Of a DNA stretch of 64,000 nt, positions 45,261 through 59,900 are shown in pieces. The position numbers and the translations under genes were made by a program. Under the pieces are notes generated by a model. It was not told the origin of the DNA. It saw only the letters and a list, made by a program, of their open reading frames with translations, and searched no databases. Positions within the stretch are counted from its first letter, which is position 1. Every line of letters begins with the position of its first letter. The DNA is taken from NCBI GenBank assembly GCA_023055355.1, contig JALJCS010000050.1, positions 2,232,001 to 2,296,000 of the forward strand, read 5' to 3'. The stretch is from Agelaius tricolor (Eukaryota > Chordata > Aves > Passeriformes > Icteridae).

Positions 45261-48200
45261 ATGGAGAAGGAAAACCGCTTTAAATTGTTCATGCCGCTGC
45301 GCCTGAGCGCTGGGCAGGTGTCTGCGGGCAGATCCCAGGTGAGCGCTCGGCCGCGGGGCCGCTGAGGGCGGCCCCAAACCCCCCCTCCCCGGCCGTCCCC
45401 TCGGGCTGTGCTGCTCTGGAGGCCGCGGCTGAGGAGGGGACGGGGGGAAAGCGCTGGGGCCCTTCCCCGTGGACACGGGGACAGTGCTGGGCCCGGGGAG
45501 TGCCCGGCAGAGCCCCGGGCTGGAGCACACACACACCTGCCCCTTGCCCCGGCACAGCCCCGGGCTGGAGCACACACACACCTGCCCCTGCGTGGGCCGG
45601 GACGGCTCCTGCACTGGACTCGCGTTTCTGTGCGTATGCCTGGAGTGGCAGGCATTCCTCTATCTCCGGCTGGGGTCTGTGTACAAATCACAAACGGGAC
45701 GGGACTGCTGAGGAACTGCCTTGAGCTGTTTTCTTTTCCAGCATCAGTCTCATTACATGGTGATGACAATGGGAAGATGCCAGCAGCTCACATCCCAGGC
45801 AGCAGACCAAGAACTTAATGTTACAACTTACTTTCAAAGGTTTTTGACCAATCACACAAAGCAAAAGCATATTGACAGTAGTTCTATCCAACCACTGTAA
45901 GCACAGGTACCTTTGGTTCAAACAATGCTTGCCTTTTTTGAATACAATACCTGCTGCTTGTAAGCCTTAAAACACAATGCACAGAGCTCCATTATTAAGC
46001 TTAGAACTTCCTAATATCTCCCTAGATAAACTTTTCTGTAACTTAGGGAGTTATTCTAGACAAGCGTTAATACACAGACCATTGTTCTATTTGTCCTTTT
46101 CTACTTTTTAAATAATTTTTCTGCTGACCTATCTCATGGCTACTGCTTGGCTCTAATCACAGTTCTGCTGTCTCTGAGGCTGCCTTTTGCAGCTTTCCCA
46201 AACCCCTCTGATTTGATGGATTCCCACAGGCCCCACTCAGATGCTCGCACTGGTGTTGGTGTCTTGGTCTCACCAGATCAGGTGTGCAGTGAAAATGTTC
46301 TGTCCCCACACTGAGTTATGGGAATTCAACAAGTTATTTTTTCATGTTGAAGCTCCTTATGAAATATGTTGAGATTCAACAGGATATTCTGACAGCAGAT
46401 GAGTTAGCTGTTTACAGGATGAACTTCTGTGACTTAAAAACCTTGTAAAAGGGTATTTTCATGCTGAAACATAATCAAATATGGTCTAGAAGTGCCCTTG
46501 GAAGCAAAGCAAAAAAGAAATATTAACTACTGGTCTTCAAAAAAGTAATTTGTCTCCTTGAGTCCTTTGCCATGCACCAGGGCCCAGCCAGGCAGGAGCT
46601 GCTGAGTTCCCTGCATTGAAAGCTCCCCTTTGGCCACAGTCTATAAATCAAACTGCAGGACACCAACAGTTTGATCAACCACTGGGCAGGAAGAAGTGAG
46701 TTCCAAAGCCATTACCAATACCTTGGGCTTTGAAATTTGTAGGCAGCTGTTTTATTAATGACCAATTCTATTTTCACATCATCTGTAGGGATTTTTTATG
46801 GATTTTATAATTCTTTCTTTACAAATGTACCCATAAGGAACTAATGTTTAAATTTGTGCAGGGTTTGAACAGATGCTCAGATGATGACTTTAAGCTGCCA
46901 TTTGATGTGTCGAACCGTGGCGAAATCACTGATTCAGGTACGATTGGAACATTTGCCATGCACCTTCTTTAGATTTTTATATATTGTCAAGGTTTAATTT
47001 TCATGAGTAGTCTCACAGTTTCATATCTGTAACTGTTAAATACAGTTTCACTGTTACTTTTTTTAGAAAGACATTGACCAAAATCTCTTCATGTTTCAGA
47101 TACAATTTCACAGCAAGTGAAACTTTGCTCTGAAGTAGATGAAGAGGTCAGCTAAGTATCAACTCTGCACATCTAATTCCTTGGGGTCTTTTGAATTTGT
47201 TCCCAAACAGTGCCTAAAGCATTATTCAGTAGATATTTCAGGGCTAAAGGAAGTAGTCAAAAGGGAATAATGTTTTCTGTCTCCTGTTTAAAGCTGAATC
47301 ACTTAGAGGAGATATTTGTGATTTAGTGAACATGCCTGGAAACAAATCTTTAAAAATTAAGGTGATTGCAATATTGCTGTTGTTCTTTCTTTGTTTGAAG
47401 TGCCTGTGAAGTCCATGAGTTTTAATTAGAGTAAGATTTAAACACTTAAGTATCCTTGTGGAACTGTATCTGAATATTCTGTTGAGGGGCAGAAGGATTG
47501 AAGTCAGAGTATTCTTTGGAAAACTGAAGTAGATTATCCCCATTGCCTTGTCTGGCTTTGTTTTATCTGTAAAACAATGAATTGAGTGGTTTCCAACCTT
47601 GTCTGGCTTTGTTTTATCTGTAAAACAATGAATTCAGTGGTTTCCTCAAGCACTGGATTCTTTTGACAGTGTCTTTACCAGCAGATCTCTGCTTTAGCAC
47701 AACTCAGTCCAGCTCATTTTTTTTGCAATAGCTTCTGTACTTTGCAGCTACAAAACACTCTTTGCTACCACAAAATAAAACACATTTCTAGCACTCTCCC
47801 TGCTGATTTTCATATCCCTGACAACTTTTTAGACTTTTTAATCCTAAGCTATTAAAGCACCATCAGGACTGTAACAAAACTGTGATGCAGCCAAAACAAG
47901 GATGGTGTTTGGGGGTGTTGTAAGTGAACCAAAGGGCCCTTTGGGCTCGTGTGTTGCTCTCCCTGCCTCGACCACTGGCCCAGCACTGCTTGTAGGACAC
48001 TTTCAAGGTGTTCTAAGGGCACAAGGGGGGTGGTTTTCCTTCCTGCTGCGTGTGTGAGCAGAGAACTGCTGGGACACTTGGGTATTTGTAAATCCCTGGG
48101 TCCAGATGGGATCCATGCCAGGGTGAGGAGGGAGCTGGCAGATGAGCTTGCCAAGCCTCTCTCCATCATTTATCAAGAGTTGTGGCTCACTGCTGAGGTT

Positions 48201-51200
48201 CCAGATGATTGGACACTGGCCAGTGTGACACCCATTTACAAAAAAGGTAGGAAGGAGGATGCTGGTAATCACAGGCCAGTTAGCCTGGCCTCAGTGCCAG
48301 GTGAGCTAATGGAGCAGTTCATACTGAGTGCTATCCCACAGCACTCACAGGATGGCCAGGCTATCAGACCCAGCCAGCGTGGCTCTACGAAGGGTAGGGC
48401 ATGTCTGACCAACCTGGTCTCCTTCTGTGACCAGGTGACCGCCTGGTGCATGCAGGAAAGGCTGTGGATGTTGTGTATCTGGACTCCAGCAGGGCCTTTG
48501 GCACTGTCTCCCCCAGCACACTCCTGGAGAAGCTGCAGCCCATGGCTTGGACAGGAGCACTCTGTGCTGGGCTCAGAACTGGCTGCATGGCCGGGCCAGA
48601 GAGTGATGGTGAATGGTGCTGCATGCAGCTGGCAGCCAGGCACCAGTGCTGTCCCTCAGGGCTCTGTACTGGGACCAGTTCTGTTCAATGTTTTTATAGA
48701 CGACGGGGATGAGGGCATCGAGTCCTTCATGAGTAAATTTGCAGAGGACACTAAGCTGGGAGCTTGTGATGATCTGTTGGAAGGAAGGAAGGAAGGAAGG
48801 AAGGAAGGAAGGAAGGAAGGAAGGAAGGAAGGAAGGAAGGAAGGAAGGAAGGAAGGAAGGAAGGAAGGAAGGAAGGAAGGAAGGAAGGAAGGAAGGAAGG
48901 AAGGAAGGAAGGAAGGAAGGAAGGAAGGAAGGAAGGAAGGAAGGAAGGAAGGAAGGAAGGAAGGAAGGAAGGAAGGCTCTGCAGAGAGACTTAGATCAGT
49001 TGGATGGATGGGCAGAGTGCAGCAGCATGAAGTTCAGTAAGTCCAAGTGCTGAGTTCCACATTTTGGCCACAAAAATCCCCTACAACGTTCCAGGCTGGG
49101 GACAGTGTGGCTGGACAGTGTTGAGGCAGAAAGGGCCCTGGGGGTGCTGCTGACAGCCGGTTGAATATGAGCCAGCAATGTGCCCTGGTGGCCAAGAAGG
49201 CCAATGGCTCCTGGCCTGCATCAGGAATGGTGTGGGCAGCAGGAGCAGGGAGGTCATTCTGCCCCTGTGCTGGGCACTGGTGAGGCTGCACCTTGAGTGC
49301 TGGGTCCAGTTCTGGGCCCTCAGTTTAGGAAGGATGTTGAGGTGCTTGAGCACATCCAGAGGAGGGCAACAAGGCTGCTGAGGGGTTTGGAGCACAAGCC
49401 CTGTGAGGAACGTTGGAAGGAGCTGGGCTTGTTTAGCCTGGAGAAGAGGAGGCTTAGGGGTGACCTTATTGCTCTCTCCAACTGCCTGAAGGGAGGTTGT
49501 AGCCAGGTGGGGTCGGTCTCTTCCACTGGGCAGCACTGACAGAACCAGAGGACACAGTCTCAGGCTACAGCAGGGGAGGGATAGGTTGGATATTTGGAAG
49601 AAATTTTTCACCAAAAGAATAATGAAGCACTGGAATGCTCTTCCCAGGGAGGTGGTAGAATCACCATCTCTGGATGTGTTTATAAAAAGACTGGACATGG
49701 CACTTGGTGCTATAGCCCAGGTGTTGGGGCAGAGGTTGGACTCGATGATCTGAGAGGTCTCTTCCAACCTCATTATTCTGTGACTCTGTGATTCTCTGTG
49801 TGTTCATGGCAAGATCACAGGTACTCTTGGGCAGAGTCTCTGAAGCTGCCTTTACTTAACTCAGCAGTGTCTGTCAGAAGGAGAGGACAGAAATGGTGTG
49901 AAGAACCTGCTAGAAGGAATTTTGGCTTCACTGATAATTCTGACAAAACTTTTATTGATTTTGGTGGACTGCAGTTATCCATGTCTTTAAGCCCATCTAT
50001 TTGGTGATGTCTGAAGGGGGTTTGGGATATTTCATTGTATTTGTTTCTCCTGTGTGCTCTGTAAAGCCTTTTGATACATACATAAACTTGGGCTCCTGAT
50101 CATATATCAACTTATAACACCATCTGTAGAAAAATATTACTCTTGTGATGTTTCTAAGAGATAAATACATTATCTCCAACAGTATTAATTAGATATTATG
50201 TACTATTAATTAGATAGTATTTGAGATTAAATTGTGGAACCTGTTTCAATAGAATACAGAAACAATGAATGAATTGTTCTCAAAACTCTACAAAGAGGCT
50301 GAGAAGATCAAGCAGTGGAAACTGACTGTGGAAACTGAATTAAACCAGAAAGAAAGAAAGCTCCAGGAAAATAAAAAGACTATTGAAGCACAGAATAAAG
50401 CCATTCAAGAACTGCAGGCCAGTATTGTATAGTGTACATTAAATAAACAAAGTTAAGTGCTTCCTGATTCAGTATGACACTATTATTGATACAATTAAAT
50501 CTTAAAGACTGTTGCAGTTTGGTTTGTGCCTTGAGAAAATGATTATTTTGAGAAGTTGCAGGCACCTGTCCCATGTCAGTGTTTGTCTGAAGAATATACC
50601 TGTGTCTCATTTGCTGCTAAATTATTGTCCATTAATTATTGCATCTTTCATGCAAAAGATGACTCAGCATGTAATACCAGATAAAACAGACTTCTGTCTA
50701 CTGATGCCCCAAATTACATTTTCCTGAGGGATTTGAGAAGTCAAAGTGCATTTCTAATCTCTTTTTCAATAACAGTGTCTTTTTGCATTTGTTCCCTATG
50801 AAATTAGTTTGAAAATGAAAAACTCCATTTGAAACTGGAAGATGAGATATGTGAAAATAAAGATCTCTTGAAAGAGTAAGTAATAGAACCAAGTATATAT
50901 TCTTGTGGTGGAAAGAATCAGTTTCCATGTGGGCAGTTTTATGTAGCTGTTAAATTTTGAAGGTCATTTCCATTGTTACTCCTTAGACACACAAAGTACT
51001 GTGCACTCCTGTGCAAACAGGATATTTTTTCCCTCCTTTAGAGCTGCTGCTTCGAGGCATCTGTGTAATCTGCTCAAGGAAACCTGCACTCGCTTCACAG
51101 AGAAGACCAGCAAACGTAAATGCTTTTTTAGCTTTTATTGATCAGAGTAAATGTACTTCTAGCTTGCTCTAAATTCACAAACAGAAGAAAGAAGAAGAAA

Positions 51201-53882
51201 TTTCTCGTGCTGTTCAGAGAAGTTCTCCAGTTGGGATCGACTGGATGTGGCTCTCAGAGTGAAAAGTGAATTTTTAGTGGCTCACAAAATTGGAAGTGAA
51301 GCCCCAGGTCTAACAGACTTTTGGTTTGTAATGCTGAATGCAGAGGGCTTTTGAAGCCAGTGAAATTGTTTGCTGAAAGGTGCCAGCCTGGGAGCTCTTT
51401 GGGTGCCCAAACAGTGACCCAGGGTTGAGGCCGTGCCCACAGCCCTGACTGGCCCTGGCAGCCGCTCCAGAGCAGGGCAGGGCTCCTCAAGGCTGCTCAG
51501 CCCATTGAAGGTTTGCAGGGCCACCCACACACTGGGAATATATTAAGACAGAAGAAGTGACCCTTCATGCCTGTTTTTAGGCAGTAGAATCTACTCTAAA
51601 TTCCCAGCACTCTCTAACAAATTTCCAGAGCTGACATTTCCTGTTTTCAGCCATCACACATTTATGGGGAGAAAAGGTCTTAACCCCAAGGTACAATGAG
51701 TAACTGGAATTCTTCTCATGAAACTGAACAAGCCAGAACAGTTGGATAACTTAATGCAGTTTAAATTCTTGAGGTTTTAAATAATGTTCTTGATTGGAAG
51801 TTCTACTGTATATGCAATTTAGAATTGTTATTCTAACCATTAGAATTTGACTAACTTGATCCTGGATACTTAAGAAGTGTCGATTTCTTTTTAGCCTTAA
51901 TTCTAGAAACACTTGTATATAGATGGACTGTTCTTTTTTGATAGCTGTTTCTTTTACTGTTCTCTTTTTAATTGTTTTCTTAGGAAAAAAATAATATCAA
52001 TTACAAAAGTGAAAGAAGGAAAATATGGACATGGAGTGTTGCAATTTTCTAATGACAGCTCTGTGGTTATAGGTATCTGCTAATAGGAAGAAATTCAGTG
52101 CTAAACCCTAGATTACAGTTTAGAAATACTAACAGTGTTGATACATTATTATTCAACAGCATTAATGCTATATTAATTAATATGGTCACATCAACTGATC
52201 CAGAATTAAACTTTTCACAGAAAAAAGTATCTTAGGAAGGAAATTTAAAAGCTGAGCTTGCTTAATGTTTCAATGAAATGCACATTTTCCCTAAATTCTG
52301 TAACTTTTGGCACCATGCTTCATAAGGACTTATTTAATAAGAATGGAGCTGGTAATTCCTTTTTTAATTCATTATACTGATTAAGTATAATGACTTGGAC
52401 AGCTGGCATTCTTGTTCAAAAGAAAAACTTTCTCATATGTTCTTGCTTTGATAGATGAACAGGAAAAGGCAGAAACAATACAATTGTATGAGGAACTTCA
52501 TAGCAACATAGAAGTAAGTGACCAGGCTTGATGAAAGGAATGTGAGTTATGTGAGCTGAGCTGAGTTCCATGTTTATGTTGGGATACTGTTTGTATCCAT
52601 CATGTGTGGGTATCATGTCATGTGTGATGCAGGAAGTTGGGTTTCAATCCCTTTTCAAGAATGATTTTTGTGTTCCATAAAACACATTCAATGGAGAAAG
52701 TGCAGCAGTGTGTGGGATGTGGATCCCTGTGATCTGTGGGATGGGTGCTTAGTGCTGGGTCACTGCCACAACTTCTGGCTTCTTTCTGGGCTCTGTTTCA
52801 CCCACCTGCTGGTTCCTCAGAATGGCTGAGGTGGGCAGCAGCCCCTGGAGAAGTTCCAGGGTTTCCAGTATTGAACTTCAGATATTAAATTTTGTTTTTA
52901 GAGAATGACAGCGGCATTTGAAGAGCTTCGTGTGCAAGCAGAGAACGACAGATCGGAAATGAGTTTCAAATGTGAGAATTCAGTTTATTGTGTTTATGCA
53001 GCTGGCTCAATTTTGTACTTCATAGCTTGTGTTCCACATGCAGGGCCAGGGCAGACAGATGTGAAGGGCTGGAATGGTGAGCAGGTCACCCTGAGACACT
53101 GGGACCCTTCTTTTATTCATGCAGCCTGTGTTCACTGCCTGGCCCCTTCTGTTGCTGTTCCACTGGGCCAAATTGGGAACTTTATTTTTCAAACTGTCAC
53201 TCAACATTGAAGTTTTGTCTGTGAAGTACAGTCTAGAGATCAGTGCTTATTTCACATAGTTGGTTTATTTAAATGATAATGCACTAGTGTATAGCTACAG
53301 AAACTTTAGCTAAATGCTCTCTCTCTGTATGTATAGCCTGGTATGTTCCTGTTTCATTTTCACATGCTCTTTTCTGTTTGTATTTTGATTATAAAATCAA
53401 ACATTGCCTCAACAATTACTCTTGGGAAACAAATGGTACAGCTGTACAATTCCAAGCAATCTTAAAGTGGAAGTTGTATTGAACTTGGAGTATATTTCAG
53501 CTAGAATGTTAACTGTGGATGTTACTGTATCTCAAAAGTAAAAGAAGAAGCAGAAAAAGTGGACAAGTTTCAAAAAGAATGCAAACTGGAAGTCAGTCAA
53601 AAGGAAAAGCAGGTTTGCTCATTTTACCATCTCATATGTAGAGCTTTATTTGTGACTAAAGGGGCAATGCAAGAGCCAAGAAGTGTTTCTGGGTATTAGT
53701 ATAAAAGACAAAATAACATCTGAAGCTGCATTTAAGTCAAATTCTACTAAGTTTAGTGATCTTTCAGTACCTTTAGTCTACTGGAATTTATGGTTTGATT
53801 TTGAATTGGAGAACTTTTTTCTTTAGAGTAATGTGACTTGATCGATATTTGGCTAAGATTATATCTAGCCAAATATTTTCTA

Positions 53883-53913
<31 letters not shown>

Positions 53914-56900
53914 CTCTATCTCTCTATCTATCTATCTAATCTAACTTGAATGACAGCATAACTTGAATGACAGCATAATGTCTGCTTATCATACCTGGGG
54001 TACAAATGAAAATTAACATCTGTCCCTTTTCCAGACTTCATGATGATATTTCTTGCATTTTTCTAGATTTCAGCTCTCGCCATAGAGAGAGATGAAAAAG
54101 ATGATGTCATAAAAGACATCAAGGCTCAGCTGCAGACGTCACAAAATAAGATTGCTGACTTAATGGAAGCAAACTGTAAGAGTTCTGCCTGCTGTGTTCA
54201 AATGTAATTGTTTATAGAATTTAAATGTAATTGTTTATGATTGTTTATTTATGAGATGTAATTGTTCATAGAAGCATAGGAAACAGGGTCATGATGGTTT
54301 TATTCTGTTGCTGGTTGGCAGCAGAATTTTGGGGCCTTGAAGGCCTTATTTTTGTTTGGAACAGGAGCTGCTCCTGTGGGAGCAGGACTGGCAGGGTCGT
54401 TTTTAGGGTGAGTCAAGCACTGAGAGCTTTGGAAGATTGCAAGGGGAAAATATGTTGCTTCAGTTTTGCAAATTTACAGTCAGGCAGATGTCACTGAGGA
54501 AACTTACTTTTCAGAACTTGATTTTCAATATTTTTAAGCCATCTATATTCAAATTTTATCCATTATTTTATAGTATATGATGTCAGTACCATTGGTCTTT
54601 GTTAGATTCTTTAAATGTATGTAATTTTCCATTTTTAGCAGTACTTCTTAGAAAATATCCTATTTTTAAAAATATTAACATCTTTTTTTGTTTAGTACAT
54701 CATGAAGAAATGTTAAAGGAATCCCAGGTCAGTAAAGAACATTTGAGGGCAGAGCTGGAAGAGGCTAAAATGTCATTGCAAAAGGCAGAGGTACCCCTTG
54801 CTTATAGTTTTACAGTAGAAATAGACTAGAGGAGTATTTGCATCAATAATTATGGATACTTTAGACATGAAACAGCTGTAGCTGTTTGTGCAAAACATGT
54901 TTAGAAATGATATCATGTCTTGAAGGTTACTCAAAAGAACTTGGAAACTGAGCTCCAGACTAGAGTGAAAACATTAATTCAGGTTACTGGAGAAAAGGAA
55001 GAGCAGGAGGAAGAATGTAAAACAATGAAGGCTTTGCTTGTAGCCCTGACAGAGGAGTTGGAGACTTCTGTTGCCAATTTGAAAAGCTTGCTGCAAGAAG
55101 AGCAAAATAGGTAAATTAATGAGTTTCAATTCCAAGAGTGATCTTACAGGTTGCAGTCTATGACAAAATCAAGAACCATTGGAAATGAAGCTGAAATTTG
55201 GAGGTTTTTTCCACACAGTGGTCTAAATGCAGAGAATTGAATGTAAATTTTTTTGTTGGTGATAGTTGATACTGGTCTATAAAAAGTAAATTTTTGCCCC
55301 CTCCAACTTTCATAATTCTGTCTTTAAGAAATAGAGATTTCTGTAGGTATATATTTGTTTACTTTTATGTCTGCTGTTCTGAGGTTGTAAAAGTGTAATT
55401 TGATACGTGCTGCAGGCAGATTCATCATCTGCCTGTTGAAAGGTAAATGTTCTTAAAGTGCTTGTGCTAAGACTTTGTCTTATTGTCCTTGAAGTTTCAA
55501 ATGCAGTGAGTGCTTTGTACCCTACATTTGGGGTTTTTAATTTACCATTTTCTTAGATTAAAGAAATATGAAGATGATTCAAAGCTGCTTACCTTGGAGC
55601 TCCAAAAGAAATCTGCTGAACTGGGTAAGGCTTGTAGAAAGGCAGAAAATGAGCCAGGCAGTAATAAAAATGCTTTCTGCTGTTGTCTGGAAATGGACTG
55701 TCTCTAGTAGGTGGAGAAATGATTTTACAGTACCTGTACCTATCAGGAATGCCTGAATTTATTTTGACTCAGCTGATCCCTTTTCTTTGGGGGTCATTGG
55801 TGCTGGCAGCAGCCAAAGGGCAGTGCTGTGCAGAGCTCCAATAGTGAGACCATTCCTGCATGAATTCTTCTGGAGGTAATTTTGGTTTCCAGCTAAGAGC
55901 AGCAGCACTGCAGGTGCCAGGAGTGACTTCTGCAGCAGAGATAAAACCCTCCCATTGAGGTTTCTGGGACCCTCCCCGTGCTGGAAGTGGAATGATGCTG
56001 GCAGGGGTTGTCTTTAAATATCATAAATGTGATATCCTGTGCTTTCTAGGGATGTGCTCCTTAGTCCCCAGAGTAAGAGCTCTGCCTTGCTGCTGAGAAC
56101 TTGCAAAAAATACCAGCACTGTCAATGTGCACATAGAAACCATTTGGAAGTCAGTAACAACTGGTTTCCTTTCTCAGCATATCCATGTGGTACCTTCAGC
56201 AGTTCAGATTTTTTTCTGGAACAATGCAGGTGCATCAATACTTGCAGAATACTCTAGTCTAACAGTCCATGGTTTATTTGAAGCTATAATTGTGGAAAAC
56301 ATAGAAAGGCTCTAAACTTTATTTAAGATAAATATTTAGTTTCTCTTCAGATAGAGATTTGCTAATGTCTGACTCATTTTTCAAGTCTACATTTAGATTA
56401 AGTCATAAATTAGCTTTTCAGCTTCTTAACTTAATCCAACAAGTTTTGAGAACTGGGTATTGCAAAGGGGTAAATGTTTTATACTGCCTGCTAAATCTGA
56501 AAAATCATTTCTGTTCCATTAATTTTACATTCCATGTGCTGTAGAAGAGATGACTAAAGTAAAATGTGATAAAGAAGTGCAACTTGAAGAGCTGTCAGAA
56601 ACTCTGGTAAATATTCATTTTATTAATCTCATGGCATTTGCTCTTCATATGAAATTCCTCTTGCTTTGTAAGTATCTTAAATGTCATAAATAAACACCAT
56701 CTAGTCTACCTTAACATTTCTACTAAACTTTCTCACACACAATTTCAGTGTTTTCTTTGGAGAACTTTTTTATTGCCACTGTTTTTCTTGTCTCCTGTGC
56801 TTTTGGTTTTTCTTGTCTCCCATGGTTTTGGTTTTCCTTCTCAAGGTTTTTGGTTATTTCCTTCTTTGTTCATGCCCATTCAAATGCCACTCCCTGTGGA

Positions 56901-59900
56901 TATAAAGTTTTCCCATTTGTTCTTCCTTACAGGCAGGTAATTAGCTCTGGCCTCTGTGAACCCTGCTGTACTGTGACACAGGCCCATTTTCTGTCACAGA
57001 AGTCTCAGCTATATGAAATACACTCTGAACAGAGGTTTCTTTTCATTATGATTTTATATTTACAAGCCTAACAAGAATCCATATCAACTCAAGATAGTGG
57101 GAAATCAGGTGTGCATTTCACTGTGTTTGCTTGTTCTAATCTGTGCATTGAGTGTTCTGAACTGAGTTTCACTCATTTTCTAAAATGGGCAAATTGGAGG
57201 GCTTTGACTGAAGAAGAGCCTTGAGGCTACTGTAGAAAATATGCAGAGAGAGAAAAATGTGGAGAGAGCAATGAAAATGCTCTCCAGATGAGAGAGGTCT
57301 GAAGTAGGGCAATAGTAACATGTTTTTAGAAATAGTGAAGTTGCACATCATGACTTGTACACAAGTTTATGCATAAGAAACAGCACCCAGAGCAGTGTCC
57401 CACCCTAATTTTGCAGCCCAGGTAATTGAACTCACAGCAGGGGACAGACATGAACAGCGCTGGTGTCACAGTTCACTATCTCACAGCACTTCCAGATCCC
57501 AGCAGAGACTGGAAAGATCCAACCTGGATAATCCATGACATGGATGTTGTTGGGTTCTTCTGAAAGCCTTGTGCTCTTAGTTCATGTCTGATAACCTCCA
57601 GCAGCTGGAGTTTGCACATGGATACTCAAAACTCTTCCTTTTCATTTTGCAGAAAGAATTCCAGGATTTGAAAGCACAGCTGACAAGTACAGCTGAGAAG
57701 GAACAAGATTATTTAAAGCAGCTTGTGACTCTGAAAACAGATCTTGAACAAGAGGCGTATGACCATTTTGAAAATATAATATTTAATTAGTTTTGGTGGA
57801 GTTGCTTTAATCCACAGTGAAATGAACTATGATTGTTTTCTAATCAAACTTTTGAACTACATATATGCCATTAATTCTAGACTTACATTTCTAAATTCCA
57901 CTTTCTCCATTTGTATGTATTCTATGGCATATGTAGTTGTTCCATATCTCTTTGACTTATTTAACAAGAAGAGAAAGTTTCTGAATTCATTGTTAATCTT
58001 GCTTTGAACTACATCAACTTCACTAACCATTAGATTTATATAAAAGTTGACTCTGATTTTCTTTCCTTCTTCTGTCACCTTTTTACATCTCTCTGACTCT
58101 GCTGCAAAGCTTATATTTGTAGATAAAGGCCTGGACTTCTTTCAGCATGGAATAAGACTTGATAATGGGTATGTTTAATTTAAAAGGAGATTTCAAAAGG
58201 CATCTTCTTATTCCTCTTGGCCATTTGTTTGAAATTAGGTTAAGGAATGAACAACTAACAGTGTATCTCAGTAAGCTTTCACTAGAGAAAGAACAAACAA
58301 GCACAAGAGAAAAATGCTGTGGCTGCAGAAGTCAAGAAACTGCAAGAACCACAAGAGGCAAGTTGTAAACTTCCAGGTTTCATGAAAGGACAATACTCAA
58401 TTTGACAAATGACTCAGTTTTACAAATTAGATGATGAGCTGCAACATGACTTGGGTCTGTAGAGTACCTGAGCTGTTTTTTGTGTTTGAGTTGGAAAGGA
58501 AGTGTATTTACACTTGTGAGCAAGGCAGGTCAGTGTGCTTTGGATGTCTTTGAATTTTTTAAGAAGTCACTTTGAATTTTATTTCTTTGCTGACACATGG
58601 GTCTTTATTTAGGATAGTAAGAAAAAAGAAGAAAATACAAAGCAGTTAGTTGAAAATCTAGAAGAGGCAAATAGCCAGCTAAGGCAAGTAAAAACAAATA
58701 TTAATAACTGATATTGTGAAAGGAGGTAGACTCAAATAGTTAGTTGTGTTCAAATGCTGCTTTCTGGGATTTTTTTGATTAATGTTTTTTCTAGATTATA
58801 TAGCTAAACAGAAACTATTGAGAATTGCTGTTGGCCAAGTAGAAATTTTCTCAGATTAGAAATACCAATTGCTGCAGGAACAGTGTTTGCCATCATTTTG
58901 TATTACATAGTAGGAGCTGTCTTGTTGTGCATTAGACACCTCAGGTGAGAAGGCAATGAAAATGGAAGGTGAAGGTCATGGATTAAATGTGACAAGGCAA
59001 AACTGGGTAAGAGTTACTCTCTGTATCACCAGTTCAATAGACAGGCAGCTCCCATGTTTCACAGCTGCATTGCAATAGTCCAGGTGAGGATGTATTTTCC
59101 TTGGCTTAGCTGGAACATCTTTTCCTACTTCAAAAAAGTATGGACAGTTCACACATTGACTTACTGGGCATGTTGCTGCATTTTAAGAACATTTTCATTG
59201 AGCAGCTTATGAAGTTCCCATCAACATTAGTAGCTCTTTTTAGAAAATAAAAGAAGGGTTTCTTAGAAGTACTGAAAATAAGTTAAAGGCAAGAAGGAAA
59301 TATTTACTAATGCTTGTTAATTTGGCACTTAGAAATGAACTGGAGTCTTGGAAGGAGAAAATGGCAAAGACAGGTGAAGAGATGAGAAGTACCCTGGATG
59401 AAAGAGAAGAAAATGTATGTCCTGTGTCATGAAAATATCTTACAGAACCTCTGGGACAGCATTAAATGTAAAATCTGTGTTGGGATTTTTCTGCAAAGCT
59501 CTGCCTGGGGGATGTGATCTCTGCCAGAGGTTTCTTCTCTCTCAGCTGCTGCCAGCTGTGCCATTGTGTGTGCCCATGCTGAGCCCTGGTATTTCAAAAG
59601 ACAAGCACAGTCACGGGGATCTTCACTCTTTGCTGCAAGTTTCATATTAAAGATTTGGTTGTTTTCAGGCAAACAGAGAACCTGCTTTTCTGATTTTTCA
59701 TATACCCACACAGTGAGGGATGGGCTCTGGATTAGCTTTTTATATGTAGTGTGAGTTTTAGCTTAAATAGATTCAAACATTTTTACTTTTCTTTCTGTTG
59801 GTTCAAAGCAACCTGGGGTTTTTAGCAAATTTCAAAATTTCATTGTAACAGTCAAAGATTTACAATTGTCATTTCAGGTAAAGAGCACTGAAAATGAAAT

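Noticed and set aside
48739..49053. EGRK-repeat protein
   Set aside because: Only the GGAA array read in frame inside a dead CR1.
51984..52072. Exon-like block flanked by AG and GT in SYCP1
   Set aside because: Open and AG/GT flanked, but adding it breaks the phase between 51115 and 52455 and it has no SYCP1 likeness.
57755..57760. GC donor after the SYCP1 exon ending at 57754
   Set aside because: A GTATGA donor two bases later (57757) keeps the phase with the exon at 58239 and fits the homology.
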